A DNA stretch of 7,183 nucleotides from an uncultured Collinsella sp. (GTDB lineage Bacteria; Actinomycetota; Coriobacteriia; Coriobacteriales; Coriobacteriaceae). Position numbers and translations under genes: made by a program. A model generated the notes under the pieces. The model saw only the letters and a program-made list of their open reading frames with translations, did not search any database and had not been told where the DNA came from. The stretch is from assembly GCA_900759435.1 (NCBI GenBank), contig CAAEVD010000103.1, positions 1-7,183 of the forward strand. Reading direction: 5' to 3'. Positions 5,529 to 7,183 of this stretch are shown piece after piece (within the stretch, counting starts at the first letter, position 1; every line of letters starts with the position of its first letter).

Positions 5529-7183
5529 ATGCTCATTCACCGTATAGCCGCGCAGCTCTACACTGCCGAGGCGCTGCAGACCGTCGAGGCCGGGCTCGAT
5601 TCTGGCGAGGACGTGACGCTGGCCGTGTCGCAGTCGGGTCGCACGCTTATGGCTGCCGCCCAGTTTGCGCGTCGTCCGCGCCCCACGGTCTACATCGTGA
5701 GTGGCGAGGATGCAGCCGATCGCGCCGCACGCAGTCTGGCCGCCTATGTGGGCCTGGCGCACGTGTGTCGTTTTCCCGAGCGCAAGGACTATCCGTGGCG
5801 CGAGCAGGCGCCCGACGACGCCGTGGTGGCCCAGCGCTGCGAGGCGCTCGGGCGCATCGTGCGCGGGGACAACTGCATCATGGTCGCCTCGGCCCGCGCG
5901 CTGCTGCGCTGCGTGCCGCCGGTCGAGAGCCGCTACTGGGAGTCCACTACTTTTGCGGTGGGCGAGGAGATTCCCTTTGACGAGGTGCCGCAGCGTCTGG
6001 TGGGCATGGGCTACACCAATGCCGGCGCCGCCGACGCGCCCGGCCTGTTCCGCGTGCACGGCGACACCGTCGAGGTGTTTCCCGCGCAGGAAAAGGCGCC
6101 CGTGCGCATTGAGTTCTTTGGCGACGAGATCGACCGCATCCGCCGCATGGTGAGTTCAACGGGCCAGACCATCGGCAACGAGGACAGCATCGAGATCTTC
6201 CCCTGTCGCGAGCTGGCGCTTACCGACGAGGCCGTTCACAACATGCATGTGGCGCTCTACCGCGCCAGCCAGGACGACAGCAAGTTGGCGGCGCTGCTCG
6301 AGATGGTGGATGCGCGCATCGTCACGCCTGAGCTCGACCGCTTTTTGCCGGTGATGTACGGCCAGACCGTGAGCCCGCTTTCGCATGTGAGCGGCAAGGC
6401 GCTCGTAGTGCTGTCCGAGCCGCGCTCGCTGTTCGACGATTGCCTGCGCGCCTACGAGGATATCGAGGCGCGTGCCGGCGAGGCGGGGGTCGACCGTCTG
6501 GACGGCCTGTACGTGCGCGCCCAGCAACTCGACTTTGGCTCCCAGCAACGCCTGAACTATGTGAGCCTCATCCGTGCCGGCGGCGCGGTGACGGCCGAGC
6601 TCAAGATTGAGCAGCCTGCCATCGCAGGCTCGGACAACCGTTTCATGGCGCGCATCCAGGAGGTCGTGGGCAAGCGCTATGCCTGCGTGTTTGCCATTCC
6701 CGACCGCGGCGCGCGCGAGTCGATGGAGCTCACCTTTGGCGACGAGGGCATTACCTTTGAGGAATCGCTGACCGCGGCGCCCGAAAACGCCGGCGCTATC
6801 GGCGAGCGCGTGCGCGTGGCAGCGGCGGATTCTGCCGACCGTGCTGCCCGCCAGGATGCTCATGCTGCGATTCGCGAGCGCCGCGCCGACGCGCTTAACG
6901 CCCGCTCGCTCGAGGCGGGTGCCGCCCAGGCAGCCGCCGGCGCCGCCGTGCCTACTATCTCGCGCGGACGCGTGACCTTTGTCGATGCCGCTCTGCCGCA
7001 GGGCGTGGTGGTGCCCGATGCCAACCTAGCCGTGTTCTCGATCGCCGACCTCAACGCCCGCATGGACGCCAACCGCGCGCGCAGCCGCCGCAAGGTGGAC
7101 ATTACGCAGATCACGTTCCCGTTTAAGCCGGGCGACTACGTGGTGCACGCCACTCACGGCATCGCGCTCTTTAGCGAGATCGC
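5529..7183 (+). CDS. mfd: Transcription-repair coupling factor Mfd (N-terminal part)
   Basis: Mfd is a DNA translocase that removes RNA polymerase stalled at lesions and recruits UvrA for nucleotide excision repair. The window holds 551 of a usual 1,100-1,200 residues; the frame is open to the edge. Visible parts are the UvrB-like N-terminal region, with the F-P-E-R-K-D-Y-P-W segment at the position of the family's W-[DE]-T-L-P-Y block and A-R-A-L-L after it. Next come G-M-G-Y-T-N and G-L-F-R-V-H-G-D-T-V-E-V-F-P, then R-I-E-F-F-G-D-E-I-D-R-I-R. The start of the CarD-like RNA-polymerase-interacting domain is at F532-K-P-G-D-Y-V-V-H540. The helicase motifs lie beyond the edge. The ATG has GGAGG 6 bases upstream. 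It is transcribed divergently from the FHA/kinase block, and a terminator-like hairpin lies in its leader. Confidence 0.95.
   Translation, partial: MLIHRIAAQLYTAEALQTVEAGLDSGEDVTLAVSQSGRTLMAAAQFARRPRPTVYIVSGEDAADRAARSLAAYVGLAHVCRFPERKDYPWREQAPDDAVVAQRCEALGRIVRGDNCIMVASARALLRCVPPVESRYWESTTFAVGEEIPFDEVPQRLVGMGYTNAGAADAPGLFRVHGDTVEVFPAQEKAPVRIEFFGDEIDRIRRMVSSTGQTIGNEDSIEIFPCRELALTDEAVHNMHVALYRASQDDSKLAALLEMVDARIVTPELDRFLPVMYGQTVSPLSHVSGKALVVLSEPRSLFDDCLRAYEDIEARAGEAGVDRLDGLYVRAQQLDFGSQQRLNYVSLIRAGGAVTAELKIEQPAIAGSDNRFMARIQEVVGKRYACVFAIPDRGARESMELTFGDEGITFEESLTAAPENAGAIGERVRVAAADSADRAARQDAHAAIRERRADALNARSLEAGAAQAAAGAAVPTISRGRVTFVDAALPQGVVVPDANLAVFSIADLNARMDANRARSRRKVDITQITFPFKPGDYVVHATHGIALFSEI

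Noticed and set aside
6156..6863. Minus-strand open frame of 235 codons inside mfd, and a similar one at 5376-6059
   Set aside because: Both are antisense frames kept open by the GC-rich codon use of mfd. Mfd motifs on the plus strand are continuous.
1..7183. CRISPR array, tRNA, rRNA, insertion sequence or attachment site
   Set aside because: No short spaced repeats, cloverleaf, rRNA segments, transposase or integrase genes, or flanking inverted repeats are visible.

Overview
The window looks like chromosomal DNA from a GC-rich actinobacterium of the class Coriobacteriia, most likely Collinsella or a near relative. This is an inference from the GC-rich codon use, the SD-led genes, the Listeria/Bacteroides-type repeat surface protein with an LAxTG-like anchor, and the Mfd sequence. 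No rRNA or other marker is present to prove it. I see no mobile element, CRISPR array, tRNA or rRNA.

Layout. Positions 1-859 (+) hold the 3' end of a cell-wall-anchored repeat protein: two near-identical 88-residue units, one diverged unit, a Lys/Asp/Glu-rich linker, and an LASTG sorting signal with membrane segment and basic tail. A strong terminator follows at 905-945. A second perfect hairpin at 1003-1041 separates this gene from a minus-strand block converging on it.

Positions 5266-1071 (-) hold a three-gene block, read right to left: an FHA-domain protein (5205-4249), a transmembrane Ser/Thr protein kinase with a C-terminal DUF6273-like domain (4105-2096, GTG start), and a second FHA protein (2060-1071). 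The two FHA proteins are paralogues along most of their length, including a roughly 200-residue N-terminal region I do not recognise. They flank the kinase. The likely reading is a kinase with its phospho-reader or substrate partners. A 19-bp hairpin followed by T4 lies between the first FHA gene and the kinase. The first FHA gene also has a C10 (G10 on the coding strand) homopolymer between its Shine-Dalgarno core and its start codon. Both could set the protein ratios.

Positions 5206-5528 are a divergent intergenic region. It holds a TATAAT box for the minus block, a weak promoter candidate for mfd, and a terminator-like hairpin in the mfd leader. Positions 5529-7183 (+) hold the N-terminal half of mfd, the transcription-repair coupling factor, which runs off the window.

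The most interesting unit is the FHA-kinase-FHA cassette with its unusual translation-initiation tract and internal hairpin. The rest is ordinary housekeeping or surface-protein sequence.
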